Shown here piece by piece: positions 26,168 through 35,212 of a stretch of 64,000 nucleotides of DNA. Source of the stretch: Streptomyces sp. NBC_00335 (GTDB lineage: Bacteria > Actinomycetota > Actinomycetes > Streptomycetales > Streptomycetaceae); assembly GCF_036127095.1 (NCBI RefSeq), contig NZ_CP108006.1, positions 6,873,501 to 6,937,500 on the forward strand, read 5' to 3'. The position numbers were made by a program, and so were the translations under genes. Position 1 is the first letter of the stretch. Every line of letters begins with the position of its first letter. Below the pieces are notes generated by a model, which was not told where the DNA came from, searched no databases, and saw only the letters and a program-made list of their open reading frames with translations.

Positions 26168-29020
26168 ATGACCGAAGAACTTTCTCCCGCCGAGCGGTAC
26201 GCCGCTGCCCGGATCCGCGCCGCCGAAGAGGCCTCGGCCCTGGCGCCCTTCCGCGAGATGTACGAATTCGACCTGGATCCCTACCAGATCGAGGCCTGCA
26301 AGGCATTGGAGGCCGGCAAGGGCGTCCTCGTCGCCGCCCCGACCGGCTCGGGCAAGACCATCGTCGGCGAGTTCGCCGTGCACCTGGCCCTCCAACAGGG
26401 CCGCAAGTGCTTCTACACCACGCCCATCAAGGCCCTGTCGAACCAGAAGTACGCCGACCTCGCCAAGCGCTACGGCGCCGACAAGGTAGGTCTGCTCACC
26501 GGCGACAACAGCGTCAACTCCGATGCGCCGGTGGTCGTCATGACCACCGAGGTGCTCCGCAACATGCTGTACGCGGGCTCGCGGGCGCTGGTCGGTCTGG
26601 GCTACGTGGTGATGGACGAGGTGCACTACCTCTCCGACCGGTTCCGCGGAGCCGTGTGGGAGGAAGTGATCATCCACCTCCCCGAGTCGGTGACCCTGGT
26701 CTCGCTCTCCGCCACCGTCTCCAACGCCGAGGAGTTCGGCGACTGGCTGGACACCGTGCGCGGCGACACCCAGGTGATCGTCTCCGAGGAACGGCCCGTA
26801 CCGCTGTGGCAGCACGTCATGGCCGGCCGGCGGATCTACGACCTCTTCGAGGAGGGGTCCGACCACGGCGGCCGCGGCTCCGCGCGCCGCGAGGTCAACC
26901 CCGATCTGCTGCGGATGGCGCGCGAGGAGAACAGCAGCCGGTACACCCCGAAGGACCGGCGGCGCGGAAAGATGGTCCGCGAGGCCGACCGCGAGCGCGA
27001 GCGGCGCTCCCGCGGCCGGATCTGGACCCCCTCGCGCCCCGAGGTCATCGCCCGGCTGGACGGCGACGGGCTGCTGCCCGCCATCAACTTCATCTTCAGC
27101 CGGGCCGGCTGCGAGGCCGCCGTCCAGCAGTGCCTGTACGCGGGGCTGCGGCTCAACGACGACACCGCGCGCCTGAAGGTGCGCGAGATCGTCGAGGAGC
27201 GGACCGCCTCCATCCCCACCGAGGACCTGCACGTCCTGGGGTACTACGAATGGCTCGAAGGCCTGGAGCGGGGCATCGCCGCGCACCACGCGGGCATGCT
27301 GCCCACCTTCAAGGAGGTCGTCGAGGAGCTGTTCGTACGGGGGTTGGTGAAGGCGGTCTTCGCCACCGAGACCCTGGCGCTGGGCATCAACATGCCGGCG
27401 CGCACGGTCATCCTGGAAAAGCTCGTCAAGTGGAACGGCGAACAGCACGCCGACATCACCCCCGGCGAGTACACGCAGCTCACGGGGCGGGCCGGGCGGC
27501 GCGGCATCGACGTCGAGGGCCACGCGGTGGTGCTGTGGCAGCGGGGCATGGACCCGGCGGGCCTGGCCGGGCTCGCGGGTACCCGTACGTATCCGCTGCG
27601 CTCCAGCTTCAAGCCCTCGTACAACATGGCCGTCAATCTGGTCCAGCAGTTCGGGCGGCACCGCTCGCGCGAGCTGCTGGAGACCTCCTTCGCGCAGTTC
27701 CAGGCCGACCGCTCGGTCGTCGGGATCTCCCGGCAGGTGCAGCGCAACGAGGAGGGCCTGGACGGCTACCGGGAGGGCATGACCTGCCACCTCGGTGATT
27801 TCGAGGAGTACGCGCGGCTGCGCCGCGACCTCAAGGACCGCGAGAACGACCTGGCCAAGCAGGGCGCCGCCCAGCGGCGGGCGCAGGCGGCCGCGTCGCT
27901 GGAGAAGCTCAAGCCGGGCGACATCATCCACGTGCCGACGGGCAAGTTCGCGGGGCTCGCCCTGGTGCTGGACCCGGGGGTGCCGGCCGGGCGGTCCAAC
28001 GGGCACCGCGGGCACGAGTACACCGAGGGTCCGCGCCCGCTGGTGCTCACCGCGGAGCGGCAGGTCAAGCGGCTCGCCGGGATCGACTTCCCGGTGCCGG
28101 TGGAGCCCCTCGACCGGATGCGGATCCCCAAGACCTTCAACGCCCGCTCGCCGCAGTCCCGTCGGGATCTGGCCTCGCAACTGCGGACCAAGGCCGGCGA
28201 CTTCAGGCCCGGCCGGGCACCCCGAGGCCGGGCGGCCGCGGCCGACGACCGGGAGATCACGCGGCTGCGCACCGCGCTGCGGGCACATCCGTGCCACGGC
28301 TGCGACGAGCGCGAGGACCACGCCCGCTGGGCGGAGCGCTACCACCGGCTCCAGCGGGACACACGGCAGCTGGAGCAGCGCATCGAGGGCCGGACGAACA
28401 CCATCGCCCGCACCTTCGACCGGATCCACGCGCTGCTGACGGACCTGGACTACCTGCGCGAGGACGAGGTGACCCCGCACGGGCGCCGGCTCGCCCGGCT
28501 CTACGGAGAGCTCGACCTGCTGGCGTCGGAATGCCTGCGGGCCGGCATCTGGGAGGGGCTGAGCCCGGCCGAACTGGCCGCCTGCGTCTCGGCGCTGGTC
28601 TTCGAGGCACGGCAGTCCGACGACGCGGTCGCGCCGAAGGTGCCGGGCGGCGCGGCGAAGGCCGCGCTCGGCGAGATGGTCCACATCTGGGGCCGGCTCG
28701 ACGCGCTGGAGGAGGAGCACGGCATCAACCAGGCGGAGGGCGTGGGCCAGCGCGAGCCGGACCTCGGCTTCGCGTGGGCGGTGTACCAGTGGGCCTCCGA
28801 CAAGAGCCTGGACGAGGTGCTGCGCGAGGCGGAGATGCCGGCCGGTGACTTCGTGCGCTGGTGCAAGCAGGTCATCGACGTGCTGGGGCAGGTGGCCGCC
28901 GCGGCGCCTTCGTCTTCTGCGCCGCCTTCCTCGGAAGGCGGGAGCACGGTGGCCCGCAACGCCCGCAAGGCGGTGGACGCGCTGCTGCGCGGTGTGGTGG
29001 CCTACAGCTCGGTGGGCTAA
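26168..29020 (+). CDS. helY: Ski2-like DExH-box helicase HelY
   Basis: This 950-residue superfamily 2 helicase is predicted to unwind RNA, probably in turnover. Motif I is APTGSGKT (57-64), motif II is DEVH (150-153), and motif III is SAT (181-183). Later comes AHHAGMLPTFKEVVEELF with GLVKAVFATETLALGINMPAR and QLTGRAGRRG (motif VI). The C-terminal DSHCT-like region contains coiled helices and a CHGCDEREDH segment. ATG 26168 begins MTEELSPAERYAAARIR. The gene closes the trmI-to-helY block conserved with mycobacteria. An inverted repeat belonging to the next gene follows. Confidence 0.97.
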   Translation: MTEELSPAERYAAARIRAAEEASALAPFREMYEFDLDPYQIEACKALEAGKGVLVAAPTGSGKTIVGEFAVHLALQQGRKCFYTTPIKALSNQKYADLAKRYGADKVGLLTGDNSVNSDAPVVVMTTEVLRNMLYAGSRALVGLGYVVMDEVHYLSDRFRGAVWEEVIIHLPESVTLVSLSATVSNAEEFGDWLDTVRGDTQVIVSEERPVPLWQHVMAGRRIYDLFEEGSDHGGRGSARREVNPDLLRMAREENSSRYTPKDRRRGKMVREADRERERRSRGRIWTPSRPEVIARLDGDGLLPAINFIFSRAGCEAAVQQCLYAGLRLNDDTARLKVREIVEERTASIPTEDLHVLGYYEWLEGLERGIAAHHAGMLPTFKEVVEELFVRGLVKAVFATETLALGINMPARTVILEKLVKWNGEQHADITPGEYTQLTGRAGRRGIDVEGHAVVLWQRGMDPAGLAGLAGTRTYPLRSSFKPSYNMAVNLVQQFGRHRSRELLETSFAQFQADRSVVGISRQVQRNEEGLDGYREGMTCHLGDFEEYARLRRDLKDRENDLAKQGAAQRRAQAAASLEKLKPGDIIHVPTGKFAGLALVLDPGVPAGRSNGHRGHEYTEGPRPLVLTAERQVKRLAGIDFPVPVEPLDRMRIPKTFNARSPQSRRDLASQLRTKAGDFRPGRAPRGRAAAADDREITRLRTALRAHPCHGCDEREDHARWAERYHRLQRDTRQLEQRIEGRTNTIARTFDRIHALLTDLDYLREDEVTPHGRRLARLYGELDLLASECLRAGIWEGLSPAELAACVSALVFEARQSDDAVAPKVPGGAAKAALGEMVHIWGRLDALEEEHGINQAEGVGQREPDLGFAWAVYQWASDKSLDEVLREAEMPAGDFVRWCKQVIDVLGQVAAAAPSSSAPPSSEGGSTVARNARKAVDALLRGVVAYSSVG

Positions 29021-29042
29021 CCGGATTTGGATGTTCCTCCAT

Positions 29043-29083
29043 AAGTGGTCATGGCCGGATCTCATCTCTTGCCATGATCACTT
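29043..29083. promoter_or_regulatory. Candidate TetR operator (13-bp inverted repeat)
   Basis: AAGTGGTCATGGC (29043-29055) is matched by GCCATGATCACTT (29071-29083) as an inverted repeat with one mismatch and a 15-base spacer. It ends 27 bases before the tetR start codon, so autoregulation is likely. The absence of a T-run makes a terminator role for helY less likely. Confidence 0.6.
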
Positions 29084-29110
29084 CGGCATGTCCTGTGGGA
29101 AAATCGGGCC

Positions 29111-29761
29111 ATGACTGGTGGAACGGACGATGGGCCGAGACGGGTCGGTCGGCCGCGCGCCGATCAGCTGAGACCGGCGAGCGGGAGGCCGCCGCGCGAG
29201 GAACTCCTCTACGCGGCGGCCGAGTTGTTCACGGTGAAGGGGTATGCGGCCACCACCACGCGGGCGGTGGCCGAACGGGCCGGAATGCGCCAGGCCACGA
29301 TGTACCACTACTTCGGCGGCAAGGAGGAACTCCTCGCCGAACTCCTGGAGTCCACGGTCGCGCCCTCCCTGGAGCTGGCCCGCCGGCTGGCCCGGGAAGC
29401 GGACCGGCCCGCCGGCCGCCGGCTCTGGGAGCTGTGCCGCTCGGACGTGATGCTGCTGTGCGGGGGGCCGTACAACCTGGGCGCGCTCTACCTGTTGCCC
29501 GAGGTCTCCGGTGCCCGCTTCGCGCGCTTCCGCCGGATGCGCCAGGAACTCAAGGACATCTACCGGGAGTTGCTCGACGGGACTGGCGCCGGAGTCGAAC
29601 TCGCCGGTGACCGGGCCGGGTTGGTGCTCCGCAACGACATCGTCTTCGGTCTCATCGAAGGCGTGATGCTGATCCACCGCTCCGATCCGGCGCGCCCGGT
29701 GGCCGCCTTCGCGGAGGCCACCGCCGACGCGGCGCTGCGGATCGCGGACGTCGCCCGCTAG
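29111..29761 (+). CDS. TetR-family transcriptional regulator
   Basis: This 216-residue protein has an N-terminal TetR HTH (ATTTRAVAERAGMRQATMYHYFGGKEELL, residues about 46-74) and an all-helical ligand domain. A tail before the HTH (RVGRPRADQLRPASGRPP) carries the GRP-type DNA-backbone contact. It is preceded by an inverted repeat that is a good operator candidate. It converges on a pseudouridine synthase gene, and the two stop codons share bases within one CTAG. Ligand and target genes are not identifiable. Confidence 0.93.
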   Translation: MTGGTDDGPRRVGRPRADQLRPASGRPPREELLYAAAELFTVKGYAATTTRAVAERAGMRQATMYHYFGGKEELLAELLESTVAPSLELARRLAREADRPAGRRLWELCRSDVMLLCGGPYNLGALYLLPEVSGARFARFRRMRQELKDIYRELLDGTGAGVELAGDRAGLVLRNDIVFGLIEGVMLIHRSDPARPVAAFAEATADAALRIADVAR

Positions 29762-30750
29762 GGCCCGTCGGGGTCTTCGGTGCCCAGGTCCCCGGATCCC
29801 TCTTCCCAGCCGGGACGGTCCTCCCAGGCCCGCAGGGTGCGCCCGCTCTCGATGCGGTGCGCGATCCCGGTGGCCGGATCGGTGAACTCCAGGGTGCGGG
29901 CCAGCAGCTGGAGCGGACGCCGGTAGTCGTCGGGCGCCGGATCGCGGACCACCGGGTAGACCGGGTCGCCCAGGATCGGCAGGCCCAGGCTGTTCATGTG
30001 GACCCGCAGCTGGTGGGTGCGCCCGGTGTGCGGGGTCAGCCGGTAGCGCCCGGTGTCCCCCCGGACCGCGAGGAGTTCGGCCAGGGTCTCGGCGTTGGGC
30101 TCGGCGCCCGCGACCTCCGTCGCCGCCATCACCCCGCGCACCTTCTCGATGTGGCTGCGCAGGGTCCGGGGGAACTCCACCGCCGGGTCGTGGGGCGCGA
30201 GCGCCTCGTACTCCTTGCGGATCCGCCGCTCCTGGAACATCAGCTGGTACGCGCCCCGGTCCTCGGGCCGGATGCTGAACAGCACGAGCCCGGCGGTCAT
30301 CCGGTCCAGCCGGTGCGCGGGGCTCAGGGCGGGCAGGCCGAGCTCCACCCGGAGCCGGGCCAGGGCCGTCTGGAAGACGTGGCTGCCGCGCGGGGTGGTG
30401 GCCAGGAAGTGCGGCTTGTCGGCCACCAGCAGGTGCTCGTCGCGGTAGACGACCCCGATGGGGAAGGGCACCACCGGCTCGGGCGGCATGTCCCGGTGGA
30501 ACCACAGGAAGCCGCCGGGCTCGTACTGGTCCTGCGGCCGCAGCACCCGGCCGCCGGCGCCCAGCACCCGGCCGTCCCGCAGCAGGCGGGCCATGGACTC
30601 GGAGCCGCGCGTGCCCTCGTAACGTGCAGTGAGGTAGGAGCCGAGGTCAGGCCAGGTCCCGTCCGGGTCGGGGGGCAGCCGCATGCGGACCGGGTCGATG
30701 CCGGAGATCTGGGGCAGGGGCGCGTCGGGGATGTGGGATCTGCGCTTCAC
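29758..30750 (-). CDS. RluA-family RNA pseudouridine synthase
   Basis: This 330-residue protein converts uridine to pseudouridine in rRNA or tRNA. The catalytic aspartate is Asp149 in HRLDRMTAGL; GRTHQLRVHMNSLGLPILGDPVY is the second conserved segment. The N-terminal 90 residues resemble an S4-like lead-in, but no clear S4 domain is seen. ATG 30750 is the likely start (MKRRSHIPDAPLP). Its stop overlaps that of tetR by three bases. It lies 31 bases downstream of the serine hydrolase stop codon and may not be co-transcribed with it. Confidence 0.93.
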   Translation of the reverse strand: MKRRSHIPDAPLPQISGIDPVRMRLPPDPDGTWPDLGSYLTARYEGTRGSESMARLLRDGRVLGAGGRVLRPQDQYEPGGFLWFHRDMPPEPVVPFPIGVVYRDEHLLVADKPHFLATTPRGSHVFQTALARLRVELGLPALSPAHRLDRMTAGLVLFSIRPEDRGAYQLMFQERRIRKEYEALAPHDPAVEFPRTLRSHIEKVRGVMAATEVAGAEPNAETLAELLAVRGDTGRYRLTPHTGRTHQLRVHMNSLGLPILGDPVYPVVRDPAPDDYRRPLQLLARTLEFTDPATGIAHRIESGRTLRAWEDRPGWEEGSGDLGTEDPDGP

Positions 30751-30780
30751 CGGGTACAGGCTATGCGGCCGGGGCCCGTC

Positions 30781-32325
30781 CTAGCCGCCGGTGAAGGTTC
30801 CCAGGTGGTCGGCGTCCAGGTACTCGATGCGGACCGTGCGGTCGGCAGGGGAGAAGAACACCCCGGTGCGGCCGACCGAGCTCTCCCCGGCGGTCTCGTA
30901 GCTGAAGGTGTCCCCGTCGTAGTGGGTGAGGGGGAAGACCATCGGCCCCGGGCCCAGGGACAGGGTCAGCTTGCCCTCGCTCGTGGCGGCGACGGTGGCC
31001 TTGCCGTAGTAGGGGTTGTCGTAGGTGCCGGTGTACGCGGAGTCCTCCTGGGCCGGCTTCGCCCCGGTGGGCGGGCGGGCGTAGTCGGTGGGGGAGCGGC
31101 CCTCCGCGTTGATCTGGGCGTAGAGGGCGCCCGTCAGGGCCAGCCAGTCGGTGGTGGCCTTCCCGTGTTCGGCGGTGTCGAAGAAGTCGGCGGCGACCGC
31201 GTCGGGGAGGCCGACGGGGGCGCCGTTGGTGAGGACGACGATGCCGAGCTTCTCCAGCGGGAGCATGCTCACGCTGGTGTTGGCGCCGAGGTCGAAGGCC
31301 CCGGAGTGGCTCAGGCGCAGGCGGCCCGCGTCGTCGTAGCCGACGTTCCAGCCCAGCCCGTAGAAGCCGGTGCGGCCGGTGGGGGAGGCGGGCGGCTGCG
31401 ACACGATCTCGGGGAGATGGGTGCGGGCCAGGGTGTCGGCGGGGATGATCCGCTTGCCGTCGAGGGTGCCGCCGGAGAGCTGGAGCCGCAGCCAGCGGGA
31501 CATGTCGCGGGCGGTGCTGCTCACTCCGCCGGCCGGGGCCTGGGCGTCGGGATCGCGGACGTAGCGCGGGCTCCAGGTGCCGGCCCCCTTCTGACCGGTG
31601 GTCCTGACGTGCGTGGCGGCGTGGTCGGGGGCGTCGACGAAGGCCTTGAACTCGGTGCTGGTGTGCGTCATGCCGGCGGGCCTGAAGAGGGTGTCGGCGC
31701 TGAGCTTTTGCCAAGTGGCGCCGTGGGAGCGGGCGATCGCCTCGGAGGCGGCGGTGAACCCGTAGTTGGTGTAGGCGTAGCTCGCGCGGAAGGGGGTCAG
31801 GGGCGCCAGGCGCAGGTGGTCGAGGATGTACGCCTGGTCGTAGCCGAGGTCTTCGAGGAGGTCGCCGGCGTGGTCGGGCAGGCCGCTGCGGTGGGAGAGC
31901 AGGTCGGCGGTGGTGACGTGGGAGGTCACCCACGGGTCCTTGAGCGCGAAGCCGGGCAGCTCCGTGCGCCGGTCGAAGTCGGCGGGGGCCTTGAGGACCC
32001 CGGCGGCGACGGTGGAGGAGATCGGCTTGGAGAGCGAGGCGACCTGGAAGATGGTGTCCGGGTTCACCGTGGCCGGGTCGCCGACGCGGCGCAGGCCGAA
32101 GCCCTTGAGGTAGACCACCTCGTCGTCGTGGACGACGGCGACGGAGAGGCCCGGGACGCCGGTGCGGCGCATCATCTCGGCGACCGTCGCGTCGAGGCTC
32201 CGCACCGCCGTGTCGACCTGGGCGTCGGTGAGCCGGGCGGTGGGCGCGGGAGGTGGGGTCGGGGCGGTGGCCGTGAGCAGGAGGGCGGCGGCTCCGACTG
32301 CCGTGAATGCGCGACGCGTACGCAT
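30781..32325 (-). CDS. Exported serine hydrolase, class C beta-lactamase-like
   Basis: This 514-residue protein has the beta-lactamase/penicillin-binding-protein-like fold (family S12). Ser97 in ASLSK is the nucleophile with Lys100; Tyr185-Thr-Asn187 forms the second motif. An N-terminal signal (MRTRRAFTAVGAAALLLTATAP) with twin-arginine-like residues indicates export. The C-terminal 110 residues are a DUF3471-like beta domain. ATG 32325 is preferred to an upstream start in a repeat region. D-amino-peptidase, esterase or beta-lactamase activities are all possible; resistance cannot be claimed. Confidence 0.9.
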   Translation of the reverse strand: MRTRRAFTAVGAAALLLTATAPTPPPAPTARLTDAQVDTAVRSLDATVAEMMRRTGVPGLSVAVVHDDEVVYLKGFGLRRVGDPATVNPDTIFQVASLSKPISSTVAAGVLKAPADFDRRTELPGFALKDPWVTSHVTTADLLSHRSGLPDHAGDLLEDLGYDQAYILDHLRLAPLTPFRASYAYTNYGFTAASEAIARSHGATWQKLSADTLFRPAGMTHTSTEFKAFVDAPDHAATHVRTTGQKGAGTWSPRYVRDPDAQAPAGGVSSTARDMSRWLRLQLSGGTLDGKRIIPADTLARTHLPEIVSQPPASPTGRTGFYGLGWNVGYDDAGRLRLSHSGAFDLGANTSVSMLPLEKLGIVVLTNGAPVGLPDAVAADFFDTAEHGKATTDWLALTGALYAQINAEGRSPTDYARPPTGAKPAQEDSAYTGTYDNPYYGKATVAATSEGKLTLSLGPGPMVFPLTHYDGDTFSYETAGESSVGRTGVFFSPADRTVRIEYLDADHLGTFTGG

Positions 32326-32435
32326 GGGGCCATTGTCCGGCCGAACGGGTGATCCCGCCTTTCGGAGCGCCGCCGTCGGCCGTCCGCCGGCCCGCATGGG
32401 CCGGCGCGGCGCGGCGGGTGCCCTGCGGGGCCGGG

Positions 32436-32496
32436 TCCCCTACCCGCCCTTCCGCCGTTCCCCGGGCTCCGCCCGGACCCGCGCCTCGAACGCCGG
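32436..32496. repeat. Copy 1 of a dispersed intergenic repeat
   Basis: The sequence starting TCCCCTACCCGCCCTTCC runs through CCGTTCCCCGGGCTCCG and GAACGCCGG. It closely matches copies at 38501-38570 and 60152-60213. An upstream block CCCTGCGGGGC is shared with the third copy too. An internal CCGGGC/GCCCGG pair forms a small hairpin. Confidence 0.75.
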
Positions 32497-32552
32497 CGGG
32501 GCTGACGTGGCTGAGGTCGGGCCGGCCCCCCGGACGTGCCGGGGGCCGTGCG

Positions 32553-33401
32553 TCAGGACGCGGCGCCGGCCAGGGGGCGTTCCTGCTCGGCTTCGACTTC
32601 CGCGTTCCAGTCCCGCTTGATCGCGCGCCAGCCCTCGTCGGTCTGGCCCAGGCGCCAGTAGCCGGAGATGGACAGGCGCTCGCGCGGGATGCCGCGGTCG
32701 ATGCGCAGGTGGTGGCGGAGGGATCTGACGAAGCCGGCTTCGCCGTGCACGAACGCGTGTACGTCGGGGGAGGGGAAGGCCAGGGCCTGGACGGCCTCGG
32801 TCAGCGCCTCGCCGATGGGGCGGGAGCCGCGGTGGACCCAGACCGGGACGATGCCGTCGGGGGTGGCGATCTTCAGCTCGTCCTCCGGGCCCTGGACCTC
32901 CACGAGCGCGTGGACCCGCGCTCCGACGGGCATCCGCTCCATCGCCGCGCCGATCGCCGGCAGGGCGCTCTCGTCGCCGACCAGCAGGTGCCAGCCGGCG
33001 GTCGGGTCCGGGGCGTAGGCCCCGCCCGGGCCGAGGAAGCGTACGAGTTCACCCGGCTGGACGCGGGCCGCCCAGGGGCCGGCCAGTCCCTCGTCGCCGT
33101 GGACCACGAAGTCGAGGGTCAGCTCCAGGTGGACCGGGTCCCAGGTGCGCACCGTGTACGCACGCTGGCGCGGCCATTCCTCGCGGGGGTGGGCCGCCCG
33201 GATCCGGTCCAGGTCCCAGGGGGTGGTGTACGTGACCCCGGCCGGCGCGAAGAGCAGTTTCACGTAGTGGTCGGTGTACTGGCCCGCACCGAATCCGGCC
33301 AGCCCCGCACCGCCCAGCACGATCCGCACCATGTGCGGACTCAGCCGCTCGGTCCGCACGACGACTGCGGTGCCGACCTTGCGGGCGCGTCCTTCTGCCA
33401 C
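32553..33401 (-). CDS. Siderophore-interacting protein (FAD-dependent ferric reductase)
   Basis: This 282-residue SIP-family flavoprotein is predicted to reduce ferric siderophores and release iron in the cytoplasm. The FAD-binding motif RAYTVR is at about residues 79-84; GDESALPAI marks the NAD(P)H domain, and the C-terminal HAFVHGEAGFVRSLRHHL segment follows. ATG 33401 is a typical family start. A strong iron-box-like sequence lies 34 bases upstream, so iron repression by a DmdR/IdeR-type protein is likely. It is adjacent to, but not obviously operonic with, a 5'-3' exonuclease gene. Confidence 0.95.
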   Translation of the reverse strand: MAEGRARKVGTAVVVRTERLSPHMVRIVLGGAGLAGFGAGQYTDHYVKLLFAPAGVTYTTPWDLDRIRAAHPREEWPRQRAYTVRTWDPVHLELTLDFVVHGDEGLAGPWAARVQPGELVRFLGPGGAYAPDPTAGWHLLVGDESALPAIGAAMERMPVGARVHALVEVQGPEDELKIATPDGIVPVWVHRGSRPIGEALTEAVQALAFPSPDVHAFVHGEAGFVRSLRHHLRIDRGIPRERLSISGYWRLGQTDEGWRAIKRDWNAEVEAEQERPLAGAAS

Positions 33402-33434
33402 GACGTCTCCCTGACTCTCCGACCCTGACTCCGT

Positions 33435-33453
33435 TAAGCTTAGGATTACCTAA
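33435..33453. promoter_or_regulatory. Candidate iron box (DmdR/IdeR site)
   Basis: The 19-mer TAAGCTTAGGATTACCTAA matches 15 of 19 positions of the IdeR/DmdR consensus TTAGGTTAGGCTAACCTAA. It lies 34 bases upstream of the siderophore-interacting protein start codon. The inner TTAGG/CCTAA arms are perfect. Confidence 0.75.
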
Positions 33454-33462
33454 GTTAGCACC

Positions 33463-34395
33463 TCAGGGGCGGAGTGCGCTGCACAGACGATCAACTGCTC
33501 CACTCAGGCCCCACCGGTGCGCGAGCGCCGCGACCAGATCCGGCTGCGCGGGAACGGCCGGGAGAGCCGGGTCGAACGGCGGAAGCGGAACGTCCGAGGC
33601 GACCTGGACCACCGTCGGGGCAACCGCCAGATACGGCCGTGATTCGTCCAGGCGCTTGCGCTGGGTGGGGGTCAGCTTCGACTTCGGGTCCTCGATGGCC
33701 GCGATGATCCCGGCCAGGTCCCCGTAGGCGTCCAGCAGCTTCGCCGCCGTCTTCTCGCCGATGCCGGGGACGCCCGGCAGGCCGTCGCTCGGGTCCCCGC
33801 GCAGCAGCGCCAGGTCCGCGTAGCCGGGGCCGTCCACCCCGTACTTCTCGCGGAGCCAGGCCTCGTCGGTGATCTGGAGGGTGCCCACGCCCTTCAGCGG
33901 GTACAGCACGCGGCGCTGCTTCGCGTCGTCGACCAGCTGGTAGAGGTCCCGGTCGCCCGTGACGATGTCCACGGGGCCGGTGGCGCGGCCGGTCAGGGTG
34001 CCGATCACGTCGTCGGCCTCGTAGCCGGCGACCCCCACCCGGGCGATGCCGAAGGCGTCCAGGGCCGCCTCGATGATCGGGACCTGCGGGGCCAGGGTGT
34101 CCGGGGTCTCCTCGACGTCCGGGCCGCTTTCCGTCTCCTGGGCGACCCGGTGGGCCTTGTAGGAGGGGATCAGCTCCACCCGCCAGTGGGGCCGCCAGTC
34201 GGCGTCCATGCAGGCGACCAGGTCGTCGGGCCGGTGGTCCTGCACGAGGCGGCCGATGAAGTCGAGCAGGCCGCGGACGGCGTTGACCGGAGTGCCGTCG
34301 GGGGCCTTCACGGAGTCCGGCACGCCGAAGTACGCGCGGTAGTAGAGGGAAGCGGTGTCCAGGAGCATCAGGCGTCGTGTCGTCGTCACGGTCAC
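33463..34395 (-). CDS. 5'-3' exonuclease (DNA polymerase I N-terminal-like)
   Basis: This protein of 310 residues (about 298 from the later ATG) is a flap-type nuclease like the 5' domain of DNA polymerase I, without the polymerase part. It has RLMLLDTASLYYRAYF, the YEADDVIGTL and VTGDRDLYQLV metal-binding segments, and a helix-hairpin-helix region GDPSDGLPGVPGIGEKTAAKLL. GTG 34395 or GTG 34389 is the probable start; no clear ribosome site exists for either. It is separate from the SIP gene by the iron box. It likely takes part in Okazaki fragment or repair processing. Confidence 0.93.
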   Translation of the reverse strand: MTVTTTRRLMLLDTASLYYRAYFGVPDSVKAPDGTPVNAVRGLLDFIGRLVQDHRPDDLVACMDADWRPHWRVELIPSYKAHRVAQETESGPDVEETPDTLAPQVPIIEAALDAFGIARVGVAGYEADDVIGTLTGRATGPVDIVTGDRDLYQLVDDAKQRRVLYPLKGVGTLQITDEAWLREKYGVDGPGYADLALLRGDPSDGLPGVPGIGEKTAAKLLDAYGDLAGIIAAIEDPKSKLTPTQRKRLDESRPYLAVAPTVVQVASDVPLPPFDPALPAVPAQPDLVAALAHRWGLSGAVDRLCSALRP

Positions 34396-34554
34396 GATGA
34401 TGCACCGAAGGAAAACGGAAAGTGGCGCAGGGACGGCCTCCTCCGCACTTGAGCGCGAAACCGGAGCCGGTTGCTGCGTAAGGTGCTTACAGCACACCGA
34501 TGCGCGTTGTGCGATGGACCGGACCACCCGGAACAAGGGGAGGGCAGCCCCGCC

Positions 34555-35208
34555 ATGGACGACAGGGACGGCACCGACGGCAAGAACGGCACCAGCGCGA
34601 CGACCGGCGCGGACGACAAGGAGCGGGACCGGGACAAGGACTCCAAGGAACCGCTCCGGGTGGGCGTGGCCGTGCGCAAGAGACGCCGGGCCCTGCACCT
34701 CACCCTCGCCGCCGTGTCCGCGCGCAGCGGACTGTCGGTTCCCTTCCTGAGCCAGATAGAGAACGAGCGGGCCAGGCCCAGCATGCGGTCCCTCGAACGG
34801 GTCGCCGACGCGCTGGAGACCACGGCCGTCGATCTGCTGGCCGCCTCCGACACCGCGCGCACCGTGGACCTCGTACGGGCCGGAGACGAGTCCGCGCTGA
34901 CCCCCGTGCCCGGCGTACGGCCCCTCGTGCGCGGGCACCACCAGTTGCACGCCCTGGAGTTCACCGGGGACCAGGCCGCGGGCCGTGAGTACCAGCACCG
35001 CAACGACGAGCTGATGTACGTGGTCTCGGGCGCCTGCCAGGTGGAGGCCGAGGGGCGGGCGTACCGGCTGGAGAACGGCGACGCGCTGTTCCTGTCCGGC
35101 GGGGTGCGCCACCGCTGGCGGGCCGTCACCGAGGACACGCGCATCCTGATCGTCGCGGTCGGCGAGCACATCCACGCGACCTCCGAGCCGCCCTCGCCGG
35201 GACACTGA
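34555..35208 (+). CDS. XRE-cupin transcriptional regulator
   Basis: This 217-residue regulator has an XRE HTH (LTLAAVSARSGLSVPFLSQIENERARPSMRSLERVADAL) and a C-terminal cupin domain (EYQHRNDELMYVVSGACQVEAEG). A 30-residue Asp/Lys-rich N-terminal tail precedes the HTH. ATG 34555 follows GGGGAGGG. Such regulators usually respond to small molecules or metals bound in the cupin. It ends five bases before the next gene, so the two are probably translationally linked. Confidence 0.92.
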   Translation: MDDRDGTDGKNGTSATTGADDKERDRDKDSKEPLRVGVAVRKRRRALHLTLAAVSARSGLSVPFLSQIENERARPSMRSLERVADALETTAVDLLAASDTARTVDLVRAGDESALTPVPGVRPLVRGHHQLHALEFTGDQAAGREYQHRNDELMYVVSGACQVEAEGRAYRLENGDALFLSGGVRHRWRAVTEDTRILIVAVGEHIHATSEPPSPGH

Positions 35209-35212
35209 GCGG

